Assembly: GCA_031216915.1 (NCBI GenBank)
Contig: CM062290.1
Span: 385,436,718 to 385,500,717, forward strand
DNA length: 64,000 nt
Direction: 5' to 3'
From: Pictodentalium vernedei
Lineage: Eukaryota > Mollusca > Scaphopoda > Dentaliida > Dentaliidae
Part shown: positions 30,391-42,052 of the stretch, piece after piece
Layout: each line of letters begins with the position of its first letter
Numbering within the stretch: the stretch's first letter is position 1
The notes under the pieces: model-generated
Seen by the model: only the letters and a program-made list of their open reading frames with translations
The model's database searches: none
What the model was told of the DNA's origin: nothing
Program-made: the position numbers and the translations under genes

Positions 30391-31182
30391 AAAAAATCTG
30401 AGGTTTCAGAAAAATAATTTGTACTGTTGGCTTCAACTTGTGTAAGGTAAAGGATTAAAGATGCAGTACATAAAGCAATGTTGGGCTATATGAGTCAATT
30501 TTCTTTTTGGCATGTAATAACTTCCAATCCTTCAAAAAGCATTTTGGGAATAATTGCCTAAGTGACAATTTGTGTGTGTGTGTGTATTGGGGGGGGGGGG
30601 GGGGAGGGGGGGGGGGAGGGGGGGGGGCAGTTGTGGAACCTATATTGAAACCTGGCCTGTATTACTAGCTGGAAAATACACATATCAACTATGGTTGAAA
30701 TCAAATAATCCAAACTGGAGTTATCAGTCGGAAACCAATTGTTTGCAGACAGATGGATGGACCGACAGATGGACGGACGAAAGTCATGACTATAGCCCTG
30801 ACTATAAACAGTCAGGCTAAAAATGCATTTTGTACCAAAGAAATAATATTGCATGAATGGCCCTAGGTGAGGAGGAGGTGGGGTGGGGGGATGAGAGGTG
30901 GGGAAGAGTAGGGGTGTGTTAGGGGAGTCCATTTTTTTTTTCCACATGTGGTCAGTCTAAATCCTTCAGAATGCATTTTGAGCAGAGAAAAAAAAAATAC
31001 CTAACTGGCACCATGGGGGTGGGGGTGGGGGTGGGGGTGGGTGGTGGTGTTTGTCTGGGTTTTTAACCACAAACATTAACGAAAACTGTAAAAAAGCATT
31101 TTTGACGAAAAAAAAAAAAAGTGCCTAATTGGCCACCCGGGGGGCAGGGGGGGGGGGGGGGGGGGGGGGGGGGTTACGTGAG
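30391..31182. repeat. Poly-G rich spacer with a small hairpin-ended element
   Basis: G runs at 30589-30604, 30606-30616, 30618-30627 and 31147-31173, plus (GGGGGT)n around 31015-31040. 30740-30825 ends with GGATGGACCGACAG and the stem AGCCCTGACT...AGTCAGGCT followed by AAAAATG, another pearl-type terminus. No gene is seen. Confidence 0.6.
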
Positions 31183-31282
31183 NNNNNNNNNNNNNNNNNN
31201 NNNNNNNNNNNNNNNNNNNNNNNNNNNNNNNNNNNNNNNNNNNNNNNNNNNNNNNNNNNNNNNNNNNNNNNNNNNNNNNNNN
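31183..31282. other. Assembly gap (100 N)
   Basis: Exactly 100 N, a conventional size for a gap of unknown length. It directly follows a 27-base G run and a short unique tail. Confidence 0.99.
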
Positions 31283-31328
31283 AATGAGGGGTCATAACCT
31301 ATGTTTTGGGGACAAAAAATGACTAAAA
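31283..31328. repeat. Partial piggyBac-like MITE flanking B1 (left side)
   Basis: AATGAGGGGTCATAACCTATG is the centre of the TTAA MITE family. The matching right end (GTCTGC...GGTAAAGGGTTAA) resumes at 38401-38462, so B1 is inserted in a MITE. Confidence 0.5.
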
Positions 31329-31630
31329 GTTAAAAAATTTAAAGTAATTTATATATTTTTTATACTTACCAATGACCCAGACATAGCTGGTGCTAACTCT
31401 TAAAATATAGGGCCAAACACAAATTTTGCCCCCCAATCCCCAAAATTTGCATCTAAAACTAAAGAAAACATGTCCTGAAAGGCCCTCCACACTTCGCCCC
31501 TACTGCGCATGCGCAGTGTCAAGGACGTTCCGAAATTGGCGCCATTTATCATTCTAATAACCAGTGCCTGGTAAGCGCTATGTACTCAGCGGGGAGGCAA
31601 GAGTTCCCAACTCCTGGGAGGGCCATCCCC

Positions 31631-31712
31631 GTCTGGGTCATTGGTAAGTATAAAAAATATATAAATTACTATAAATTTTTTAACATTTTTATACTGTACC
31701 AATGACCCAGAC
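31631..31712 (-). repeat. ICR of B1
   Basis: Same 82-bp structure as in A2. It is not perfectly complementary to B1's own left end (TTTAAAGTAATTT against a TTTATAGTAATTT prediction), which suggests a mutation of the end after insertion. Confidence 0.9.
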
Positions 31713-32310
31713 ATAGCTGAATAGTAAAAAGGCTGGAGGGCCAAGGACATAGAGCAAAATGGAATACGCTCAATAAAATAAAATAGAGTCATCCCCTGTA
31801 GGGAAAAGAAGTAATAGGCCTTACATGTATCTTTCTTATTTATGATAAATTAGAAAGATACAACACCTTCCAAAAATTGAGCTTCATACATCCATGTACT
31901 CTATTAATATCCAATAATCCTTATACTAATAATTTTTAAAGTAAGCCAATAATAAAGTAAGTCTAGAGAATAGAGACTCTTATACTCCTAAAAGTGTGTG
32001 AGAATTGCATAATCATGTCCGTTGACATATGCAATATTCAAAAGCTATACTTTAAAAACTAAGACTTGAATGAATTTTATAAACTTAAACTTCTCACTAA
32101 ACAACCATCCCAATAACAGCTCAGAATTACTAACTCCGGAGGAGGTATCCCCTTGTTTTCATAGTAAAAAACAGGTGACCCAAGGGAACACCCTCCCCCC
32201 CCCCCCCCCCTTTTTCTTGCCCTGGGTCAAATAGCCCAGAGCGAGGAGGGCAGCCGAACGGAGACACTGCCGAAACAGACAGCCTACCTAGCTATAGTAG
32301 CAACTGTTAA

Positions 32311-33240
32311 GTGAATGACATTCTGAGCAGTAGAGAATAGACCTAACAATAGAGGCCTCCAGAAATGGACTCGATATTTCTGAGATAAAATTCATGAATG
32401 GATGGCTGAGCGCAATGAGCAGCCTTCAAAAATCTATAATAGCAACACTATTAATGTAAGCCCAAGAAGTAGAAGAACTCTTACTTCATGAGCCGAAATC
32501 TTAAGCACAACTGCTAAGTCAATGATATACCATAAGCAGTACCGATAGTTAATAGAATCCATTAACAATAAAATGGAGCGTAACGTCCTTCTACTAGACA
32601 TCAAAGACAGAAGAAGCTTACGCCCTTGTAATAAACAGATATCTGTTTATAAATACATAAACTGTACCCGGAAAGAGTAAAGGCCTATGCCCATACGAAG
32701 ACGGAAGGACCTTAAAATAATAGGTTCCGGATAATAGGAGCCTAACTCTTATGCAACAAACCAACCTAAATAGTAACGGAAGTATTGATTCCGAAACTAT
32801 GAAAGTGAAAATCATCCATCGATAGTGCATGAAACTCACTGACTCTACAGTAAAAGAGAAACCAACAGAATTACTGTCTAAAAGGTCAGAATTTGAAAAC
32901 TACTGTTTCCAGAGGCTCAAATGATTACTTAGCTAAATAAGAACCGAAGATAAAATCCGTATAGGAATTTAATCTAAAGATTCTAAGTCTATTTATCAAA
33001 AAGTTACTAACTGACTTAGATAAAGAGACAAAAGACTCAATTGTAAACTATCGTAGAGTGCATAGGTATTAGGTAACATAAACCTATAACCTAAATAATA
33101 ACAGGCTGCAGTAGATCTTGTGAAACAAGTATACTAAAAAATAGCAATGAGTAGTATGGAGGGATCAACAATATGAACATAATGATCCCTACACCACGAC
33201 GGAAGAGCCTCCACTTTAGTCGCTTAGAATAGCGAAGAAG
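32311..33240 (-). pseudogene. Tyrosine recombinase remnant, B1
   Basis: Aligns by eye along its whole length with 21554-22500 of A2 (ATGACATTCTGAGCA at the C-terminal end, GCGAAGAAGAGGATCTCCT at the other), but with many one- and two-base deletions. No long frame survives. The same indels recur in B2-B4, so they predate the spread of the lineage. Confidence 0.8.
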
Positions 33241-34205
33241 AGGATCTCCTATAGTAAGAAATCGCGTCCAAAGCTCGTCCAGTACAGTGCTTACAATGCA
33301 ATACGGACCACACAACGGAATACATGAAGGTTACGACCTTGCTGGTTGTGATAAAGATGACACGATTTACCCAGTGAAAAAAGATCCTCACATAAAGGAA
33401 GATTTCACGTTAAGACCCACAGTAGACAAGAGAGTAAATTACTCATGATCTCTGTGAAGATAGAGATGCTATCAACAGAAATGTATTGTGGTTGTTTATC
33501 TTAGCAATACCTGCTAAAACAACAGCGCCGGAGGATACGCGTATCCTATCATTCCGTCCTATAGATCAATAGAGCGTTAACACTATTAGCTCAGAGATCT
33601 GGACAAGCTAACACATATGTCTGCAATTGATTAGCAAGCTGTGTCATAAATAAATCATCATTGGGCGCTCCCATAGATAGCAAATCTGATTGAATACTTG
33701 TTTGTTGAGAGTCCATTCTGACAGCAACAAGCGACCCGTAAGAGAACGGGAGTCCGATAAAACAATCAGACGACCCGGAATATGACGGACCAAAACTGAA
33801 CTTGGTGTACTATAACCAACAGACGGATTCTTTCCATTAAATTGAATAACGGAAACGAAGAGTGCCTCCCTGGTTCCGGAGATACGCCACTACTGTCGAA
33901 TTAAAGGACAGGAATTTGGGCATGCGTTTCTGAATAATGTTCATGCAATGACATAAAGCAAGCCTAAAAAACATTATTCCGCGGAAGTTAAACTGATAGC
34001 TAAAAGACTGCGGAACTCAAAGACCCTGGCACTTCGAATCCGTAGGGATCAGTATATATCCCAATCTGTTTGACTGGCAACCGTCATAACAGCCACACTC
34101 GGGTCCGGCAACTGCGGCGGCACTCTCTGAGTCAACCACCGAATGTTTGCCCCAGTCTGAATCTCTTGTAACACTAGATAGACAAGAGAACGTATAAATC
34201 GAGCA
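33241..34205 (-). pseudogene. RNase H / RT C-terminal remnant, B1
   Basis: Corresponds to about 22510-23500 of A2 (RNase H and the DIRS tail), with frameshifts. RT motifs including YLDD are absent because the element is deleted immediately beyond. Confidence 0.8.
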
Positions 34206-34215
34206 ATTCATGGAT

Positions 34216-37200
34216 TGCCGGAAAGTTGCCGTCGAAGAGAAGCTCCTCCGAGAATGAAGCGACTCTGAGAGAGTTCTTAACCTTACTATCCACGCGTGTG
34301 GATGTAGCTAGGGCTGCGTCACGTCTAACCAACTCCAATCAGCCATTGAAGGGCGGAGTTATACGTGAACAAACTACTGCCCTCAAAAGAAATTACATTG
34401 AGAATAATATCCCGTAAATCTTTTCTTGAAGACGTAATGATAACGCCTCAGTAAGGCAGATTACGTATAATAAAGCGTCTAAGTTAAGTCTACTATACAT
34501 AATGTCGTTCCCAACATTGAAATTGGAAAAGACATAAACGGCGAAAAAGAATATATGCAGTCTTTAATCACACCGTCTTGACGCATATGAACTCTCGGTA
34601 TGCCCTGCTCTGCCAAAATAAACTATTTGTAAAAATGATAAAATGGCAGAAATGAGCAACGCGGACAAGAAACTAAACTATCATGCTTAGTAGCAGGCTT
34701 GTATATATATATATATAGTGTCGAAAAATAAAACACATGTTGTAATGACAATATTGGACTGCGTCGGTAAGTCAGGGACAATGTCCCTGTACCGATCGAA
34801 AAATCCGAGTCCAATGACGCTATAAGTCTCTTATCCAAGATCGCAGCAACGAAGTCCGAAATAATAATCACTGGAAGAAATGCCAGAAGATATGAAAGGC
34901 ATCTTCCGATACTACTAAAGGGAAAACTCGAAATCTTTCGAATCCCTTTCGCCATCCTGTCGGACCGTATAAAGCGTTCGGTCGTCCGTAGCTGATGCAA
35001 CCGCGGACCGCACCGACCCAGCGCCGTCGGATAATTCCTGATTCGACCGAGAAACTGTCAATTGCTGGGATGCTGCGAAACAACTGTGCTAACTCGGATA
35101 GCACGTCCGTCACTGAGGCCTGAGGAGAAGCGGTCTTACGATGCATTGCCGCTGGAAGCTCCGTGATAGTTACCCCGTGCATACTTCCAATATGCGAGCG
35201 AACGGAGTGTATAGGCCTCGTGTCCCTTGGCTACCGGATGGCGCGACCTATTCGCCGTGGAATCACTGAATGCCGAAACTGATCAGATACTCGGGGTCAC
35301 GTAGCCAATGTGCGGTTGTGTGCCCTGCTGTGAGGATGAGGAAGCATTAAAGACAGTCTCTCGGACTGTCAATATAACGGAGCGTCCCGAGCAACGGACA
35401 TATGCTCCGAATGTAAAATATGTGAACCACAACATGCGGTCCCCTATGTTGTTGGGCGAGAGAGGAACCTCTCTCGCTCACAGCCCGGACGGACCTGGAC
35501 AAGCCAGGAACCGGACTAACAGGCTTCCTCCGATCTGTCCTCAATCTGCCGTCACTGGGTGAGTACTAAAGTAATTAAAGTGCTCGCATCACCCAAATCT
35601 CCTTCCTAGACCGCAACGGACGAACCCGGCAGCCGAACCATTCGATGAATGTACGCTACACCTGGTGAGCTAGCGAATGTCACTCCATAAGCGATAGACA
35701 TATTCCATGAGCACTTATTGCCGCTAACTCTTCATTAACTATGATGACAGAGGCACACTTTTGAAAGACATCTCCATAACTCTTCGAACAAGAAACCAGA
35801 AATGCTTGGATAGCAAGCATAAAATAATAATATATATAGCGTCGTTCAATAATTCGAAAGTTTGTGTGACATTATTGGACTATGTCGGAACTGAGGGACG
35901 ATGTCCCTGAACCGAACCAAAAATTTCTAAGTCCACCGACGCTATCAGTTTCTCATCCGGCATCGCAGCATATGTTGTTCCGAAAGGGAAAGCTTGAAAT
36001 CCTCCGAATCCCTTTCGGTATCCCGTCGGACCGGATGAAACTTTCGGACGTCCGTACCCGCTTCCGCGGAGCGTCCCGACCCAGCATCGTCGGATAAAAT
36101 ATATGCGACAGATTCAGTTGATGCTGGGATGCTGCGATAAACTGTGCTATTAAGGAAAGCACGTCCGTTCCCGAGGCCTGTGCAGCAGCGGACTTACGAT
36201 GCATTGCCGCCGGAAGCTCCGTGTACGTTGACTCCCGCACACTTCCTATGCGAACGTCCGGAGTCTGCAGGCCTCGAGTCCCCGGCTACCGACCCAGCGC
36301 TGTCGGATAATTCTCGATCCGACACCGTTTCTGTCGGCTGCTGGGATGCTGCGATAAGCTGTGCTATGTGCACAAGAATGTCCGGCGTCGAGACCTGCGG
36401 AGGCGCAGTCTATCGCTGCTTTGCCGAGGGCAGCTCCGCATCAGATGGCTCCCGCATACTTATCCTATGCGAACGTCCGGAGTCCATCGGTCTCGAATCC
36501 CTGGCTGCCGGATGGTGTGACCTGGTCGCCGAAGAATCCTTGATCGGCGAAGCTGGTAATATATCGGCGGTCACGCAGCCAAGGTGCGGTCGTGTGCGCT
36601 GACGAGAAGAGGAAGCCTTAGCAGTCTCAGCGGACTGCCTATACAACGGAGCGTCCCGAGCGACGGACGTATGCTCCGCTAGCGACACATTTTGTACCAC
36701 AACATCTGGGGCCAGATGTTGTTGTACGAGAGAGGGGCCTCTCTCGCTTGCCGTCCGGATGGACCGGAACGAGCTATGAACCGGACTAAAAGGCTTCCTC
36801 CGTTCTCCCTCCGATCCGCCGTCACTGGGTGTGCATTAAGTTAATTTATAGTGCTCGCATCACCCCAAAATTCCTTCTAGACCGCAACGGACGAACCCGG
36901 CTGCCGAACCATTTGGTGAATGGACGCTACACCGGGCGAGCTAGCGGACGTCAAAGGCCGTCGAACCTACTAGGGTCCTCTTAGGCAATTGGCGTATTAC
37001 ATGAGCACTTTTCCGCTAGCCCTTCATTAATTGTGACGACGGAGGCACACTGTTGGAAGACATCACAGATACATCACCCTAATCTTGATCGTCTGAAATA
37101 GAAATTGATAAAGTAGAGTGACCCTGCGGGGAAAGGACCGGAGTGTCCAAATCCCCAACAACATACCGTGACATACGCTTCCCATATTGTCATCGAAATC

Positions 37201-37306
37201 ATACGATACAGAACAGGAGTTAATGCGAGTACACTGACCACATATAGAATGATAATAAAGTCAGAGGAAGACTTCCTCTTAAAACAATTGATCAATATCC
37301 TTTCAA
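34216..37306 (-). pseudogene. ORF1 remnant with internal tandem duplication, B1
   Basis: Degenerate ORF1 sequence. The segment from 34719 to 35838 is repeated, diverged, at 35839 to about 37060; both copies hold the equivalents of A2 25300-26370. The second copy includes a tract at 36291-36720 that is almost identical to A0. The initiating ATG of lineage A is altered at 37304-37306. No functional protein is expected. Confidence 0.8.
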
Positions 37307-38199
37307 AGTGAAAAGAAAACAAGTCCTGGTACTCGCACTAACCCCTGGCAATCAAAATACATAATAATAATATGATCCATTAATATAGAAAAAATAATTG
37401 AAATCAAAATATTTTGAAAAAATATTTTTTCAGAACAGCCCAAGTTTCTGAAAAGTAACGTTGAGCCCCAATGGATCCCAAGCCTAAGTGTGGACAAAAA
37501 TTTTAAAAATATTTTAAACAATTTATTCAACACTTACGAACAATAATAATGTATCTAGTTATGATTAAAATAACATAAAGATATTATTTTTTAGAAATCC
37601 CCCCCTCACACAGAGGGCTGTTGTAAATGTAAACAATGAGTGTAAAAACACTAAAATAAGACTGCAGGCACCCAGGCCCGAAATCAGTTACCAAAAATAC
37701 ACTATCTGATGCAAAACAGAGACTTCCAGGGAAGAAACTGCAGAACATCAGATGGTAGATGCAGAACACAACGCCTAACCACCCGTAGGTGAAGACGTAA
37801 ACATGGGGAAAGAACAGAATTCATTCTGTTATTCAGCTAAAACTCCCAAGAAATTTTAGTAATAATAATTACAGAAACTATGCCAAAAGCATGAGAGAAT
37901 AGCAAGGGGGAACTTAAAGGACAGGGAGAGAGGAAAACACTTGAAAAAACAGTGTAACTAAATAATCAGAATGACAACAAAATGGCTGCTGCCTTGAAAA
38001 TAGGTAACTTAACATAATTTCATTAAAAAATTTTAAGTTACAGCCCTGATAATATTCTGTCACACATTCTTTTCCTCTCCTCCTTTTCTATCCTCCTTAG
38101 AATCACCATTTCACTAATATTTATGTGTCTGGCATCATTTAAACTGAGATTTAAAAGCACAAAGATCAGTCAGATGTTAACTGATGAAGGGCCAAACTT

Positions 38200-38400
38200 A
38201 GAATGATAAATGGCGCCAATTTCGGAACGTCCTTGACACTGCGCATGCGCAGTAGGGGCGAAGTGTGGAGGGCCTTTCAGGACATGTTTTCTTTAGTTTT
38301 AGATGCAAATTTTGGGGATTGGGGGGCAAAATTTGTGTTTGGCCCTATATTTTAAGAGTTAGCACCAGCTATGTCTGGGTCATTGGTACAGTATAAAAAT
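38200..38400 (-). repeat. 5' inverted terminal repeat of B1
   Basis: Matches the 3' repeat of the same copy at variable positions (GATAAATGGC; CTTTAGTTTTAG), whereas B2 has other variants at both of its ends. Confidence 0.9.
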
Positions 38401-39312
38401 ATTCGTTATTCAAAAAAATTTTTGCAAGTGTCGTCTGCTTTTCATGCTAGGTAAAGGGTTAAGACTTTCTATTGTCTTTATATATGTTGCACACTGACGA
38501 ACTGTCAAGTCATTTTTTTTTAGTTTCATTACCCCAAAACGAAGAAGTGTAAAAAAACTGAAAGGTATTAACTAACTTTATTTCATTTTTACAGAAACGT
38601 AATTTTGTTTTTCTAGAAGGATTAATGGCAGTAACTGTAAACAGATCAATCAATTCTGTTGTCTTTGTACATTAAAGAACCATTAATAATATTATTTTAA
38701 GTTTCATTAACCAAACAACAAAATAAGTAGGAACAGCAACCCCCACAAAATTAAATAAGTGCAACGCCAAGGGTGTCCATGCCCATGCCCATGCCCAGCC
38801 TAGGGGGGAATTTTAGGAAGATTTCATGTCTCCCTCCAGAAAAAAGAGGGAGACTGCAGTCTAGTACGGAGACTTCATAGACAAGTGGGGAAAATTAAGA
38901 ATATTTATGTACACCCCTCTGCCCCTTCATATTTTCAGCTCATGGACCTCCATTAATGCCCGATTAATCCAGGTCCAGTTGTCTATGATGCATTCTATGC
39001 CAGGTTAAAAAATCACAATGTAATTATTGATTGAGAATCCCCCACTGCTACCCTCTTCTTCATGACCACTCCCCTCTTCTTCGTGCCAACCCCCCCCCCC
39101 AGCATCCTGTGGTTGCCTTTCACCAAAGTCTACGAAGCTAATAATTTCCTAAGTCTGACTTGATGTAAGATAGTTGCTTGTGCCCCGTACAAAGCTTTTC
39201 TTGTCATCACTGAAGCTTTTTTTTCACATTTCAATTCCATTTGTGTTTTTCTGGGAATAGACGGCCCAACAGTTAACAGCCGTCAGCAAAACAAAATAAA
39301 AATACAGAGTTA
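38401..39312. other. Intergenic; right end of a MITE, then no gene seen
   Basis: 38401-38462 ends GGTAAAGGGTTAA (MITE terminus). Beyond is AT-rich sequence with a CCATGCCCATGCCCATGCCC microrepeat near 38780. Nothing coding is recognised. Confidence 0.5.
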
Positions 39313-40310
39313 AACAAGAGGCCCCAAGGGGCCTGTGGGCACTCACCTGACATGGTAGCCTAAATATCAACCCAGAGAATTGATTTCAACAAGTTGCATC
39401 TGCTCCTCCTAAGAAAAGCTTATACCAAATATCCAAAGATTCTGACCAGTGGATCTAAAAAAAAAAGAAGATTTTTAAAGAATATTCCTCATATTGAACT
39501 AAGTTATAATTCAGGCTCCCACAGGGAGCCCATATATGAACTCAGGGACTTGGCTTTAACAAACTTGAATCTCACCCCCCTAAGAATGCTGCACACCAAA
39601 TATCAAAACATTCCGACTGCTGGATCTGAAGAAGAAGATTTTTTAAAGAAAATTCCTCATTTTGAACTAAGTTATAATTCGGGCTACCACAGTGAGTCCA
39701 AATATGGACCTAGGGACATGGCTTGAACAAACTTGAATCTCACCCCCTAAGGATGCTGCATACCAAATATCAAAACATTCTGAAGAAGATTTTTAAAGAA
39801 AATTCCTCATTTTGAACTAAATTATAATTCGGGCTACCACAGTGAGCCCAAATATGAACCCAGGGACTTGGCTTGAAAAAACTTGAATCTCACCTCCCTA
39901 AGCATGGTGCATACCCAATATCAAAAGATTCTGCCTGCTGGATCTTGAGAAGAAGATTTTCAAAGAAATTTGCCTGAAATGCACTAAGTTCAAATTTGGG
40001 CTCCTATACTGAGCCCAAATATAAACCCAGGGGGCTGATTTGAACAAAGTTGAATCAGATCCACCCCACAATGTTGCATACCAAATATGAAAAGATTCTG
40101 ACTGCTGGATCTGGAGAAGAAGATTTTTTAAGAAATTTGCCTGAAATGCACTAAGTTCGAATTCGGGCTTCTATAGTGAGCCCAAATACGAATCCAGGGG
40201 GCCGATTTGAACAAACTTGAATCAGATCCACCCCACAATGTTGCTTACCAAATATGAAAAGATTCTGCCTGCTGGATCTGGAGAAGAAGATTTTTGAAGA
40301 GAGAGTTTTC
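39313..40310. repeat. Pearl-like tandem array, about 178-bp monomers, second locus
   Basis: Begins AAGAGGCCCCAAGGGGCCTG / CACTCACCTGAC as at 14864 and contains about five to six units with CATACCAAATATCAAAA and GAAGAAGATTTTT. It ends abruptly at about 40297 within a unit, without the usual microsatellite and hairpin. Confidence 0.75.
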
Positions 40311-41072
40311 GGCATCCTTAGCAATGTAACCTACTTTCAAACTGGGTTGTTTTGTTGAGTCGTGTAAGTCACCTATTTTCGCTTTGACACTTGAAGCTCC
40401 GATTGAAACAGAACAAAACAGAAATTTAAAATCCACAAAAAAGCGACAATTGACCATTGATTCTCCTGTGATTTCAAATAAATGGTTCCTTATTTGATGA
40501 ATGAAAATGCCCATTTATCACACTCAAGCACATTTGATTCTTGAAATAATCTTTTTTTGTAAACCTCGGATTACTCACTTCAGCCTTTCCTCATTTTGGC
40601 CAATGTTTAGAGGGCGACTTGTAATCGCCCTGATTATTTTTCTAGGCGACTTTGGACTTAGAAAAGCGGCATAATTGCCCTAGTCGCCCTCATGGCCGGT
40701 CCCTGCCCATGCCCACACTGCCATGCATGAGTTTCTAGTCAATTATCTTTGTTGCTATTGAATTAATAAATATCTTATCTATCTCCATCAAGCCATAGGA
40801 GAAATACAGCAGGCCACCAAATGTGTTCATGGGACACTAATGCACCTGTCATCTGATAAACTATGTTTAGTGGTTAACAGAGTCCAAAAAGGGGCCATAA
40901 CTAAGATAAAAATTATCGCACCACACTCAAAATCAAACCCGTCTGGTATATTGTCTACAGTAAACTATATTCAAAGTTTGATTGAAATCCAACGTATAAT
41001 TCAAGTTTCCATCCAGAAACCTATATCAACATGTCTTTTAAGTCGGAAAAGGCCATAACTCTGCTCCCAAAT
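40311..41072. other. Intergenic, no gene seen
   Basis: Contains a small inverted motif GGGCGACTTG/TAATCGCCC around 40610-40710 and otherwise no recognised signal. 40840-41058 has an open frame of 72 codons with no family I recognise. Confidence 0.4.
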
Positions 41073-41369
41073 GATAAATTTAAAGTAATTTGTATATTTT
41101 TTATACTTACCAATGGCTCAGACTTTATAATATACAGGGTGCAAACTCAATAATATACAGGGCCAAACACAAATTTTGAACCCCCAACATTTGCATACAA
41201 ATCCGAAAATTAAAAGTCCTATCTGGTCCTCCACAGTTTTCTATTACTGCACATGCACGGTAACCAGGAAGGTACCCAAACTGGCGCCAAGTGTCATTCT
41301 TTCTAGTTGTGCTTGCTAAATGTTATAAGCGAGGAGGTATAAGTGCCCACTCATGGGAGGGCCATCCCC

Positions 41370-41455
41370 GTCTGGGCAATTGATTGGTAAGTATACAAAA
41401 TATACAAATTACTTTAAATCTATCATATTTTATATATACTAGAACCAATGGCCCA
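41370..41455 (-). repeat. ICR of lineage C
   Basis: Carries C-specific bases that match C's own left end (TAAAGTAATTTGTATATTTT) rather than the A/B version, confirming that ICR and end evolve together. Confidence 0.8.
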
Positions 41456-42052
41456 GACTTTGCTGAATAGTAAAAAGGCTGGAAAGCCTAGGACTTGGAG
41501 GAAAGTATAGCTCCTACAGGCGAATAGGAGATGAAAGAGAAATTACATATGTCCTTCTCTTATAAAAAAAAAAGAGAACGACATAACACCAACAATTTAC
41601 AGGAGTTAATATATAATAAATTCACCATTTCATGCCAGCATAACCTGTTATGCTAATTCAGTGTAGGAAACCAATTATAAAGCTAGTCCAGAGAATGAGA
41701 TGCTTTATACTCATTTATAAGTGTCCGAGGATTATAAATAAACGCTCGTATGACAAGTGACATATACATGATGCTTCACAATGAGCTACACTTTAAAAAC
41801 ACAATACATAAATGAGACATAATTGTTGCTTCACACCAAGCTACACATTAAAATCACCCAGCACCGACGCCAGACTACTGTCCTTGGAGGAGGTTTTCTC
41901 TTGCTTTTCACTATAAAGCCAGATGATACTAAGGGAAAAACCGTCCCCGCTCCCTTCCCCCTGTTCTGAAGGAAGAATTCTCAGAACGAAGAGGGCAGCG
42001 GAACAGCATCAGTGCTTGAGCAGACTGCCTAAGACATCTAGGAGATGTAATA

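Larger units (their letters stand above)
31329..38400 (-). mobile_element. Non-autonomous DIRS-like element, lineage B, copy B1 (complete ends)
   Basis: 7072 bp with both termini (GTTAAAAAATTT at 31329; TATAAAAAT at 38400), inverted repeats 31329-31555 and 38200-38400, and ICR 31631-31712. All coding frames are broken. The RT core is absent: sequence jumps from the RNase H region to the ORF1 C-terminal region at about 34200-34216. A ~1.1-kb tandem duplication of ORF1 sequence follows. Flanks are AAAA on the left and ATTCG on the right, without target duplication. Confidence 0.92.

Noticed and set aside
31586..31792. Small conserved protein of 68 codons present in every B copy
   Set aside because: The frame spans the ICR and adjoining repeat. 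Its conservation follows from the conserved non-coding structure, and the same frame is not kept in A2.
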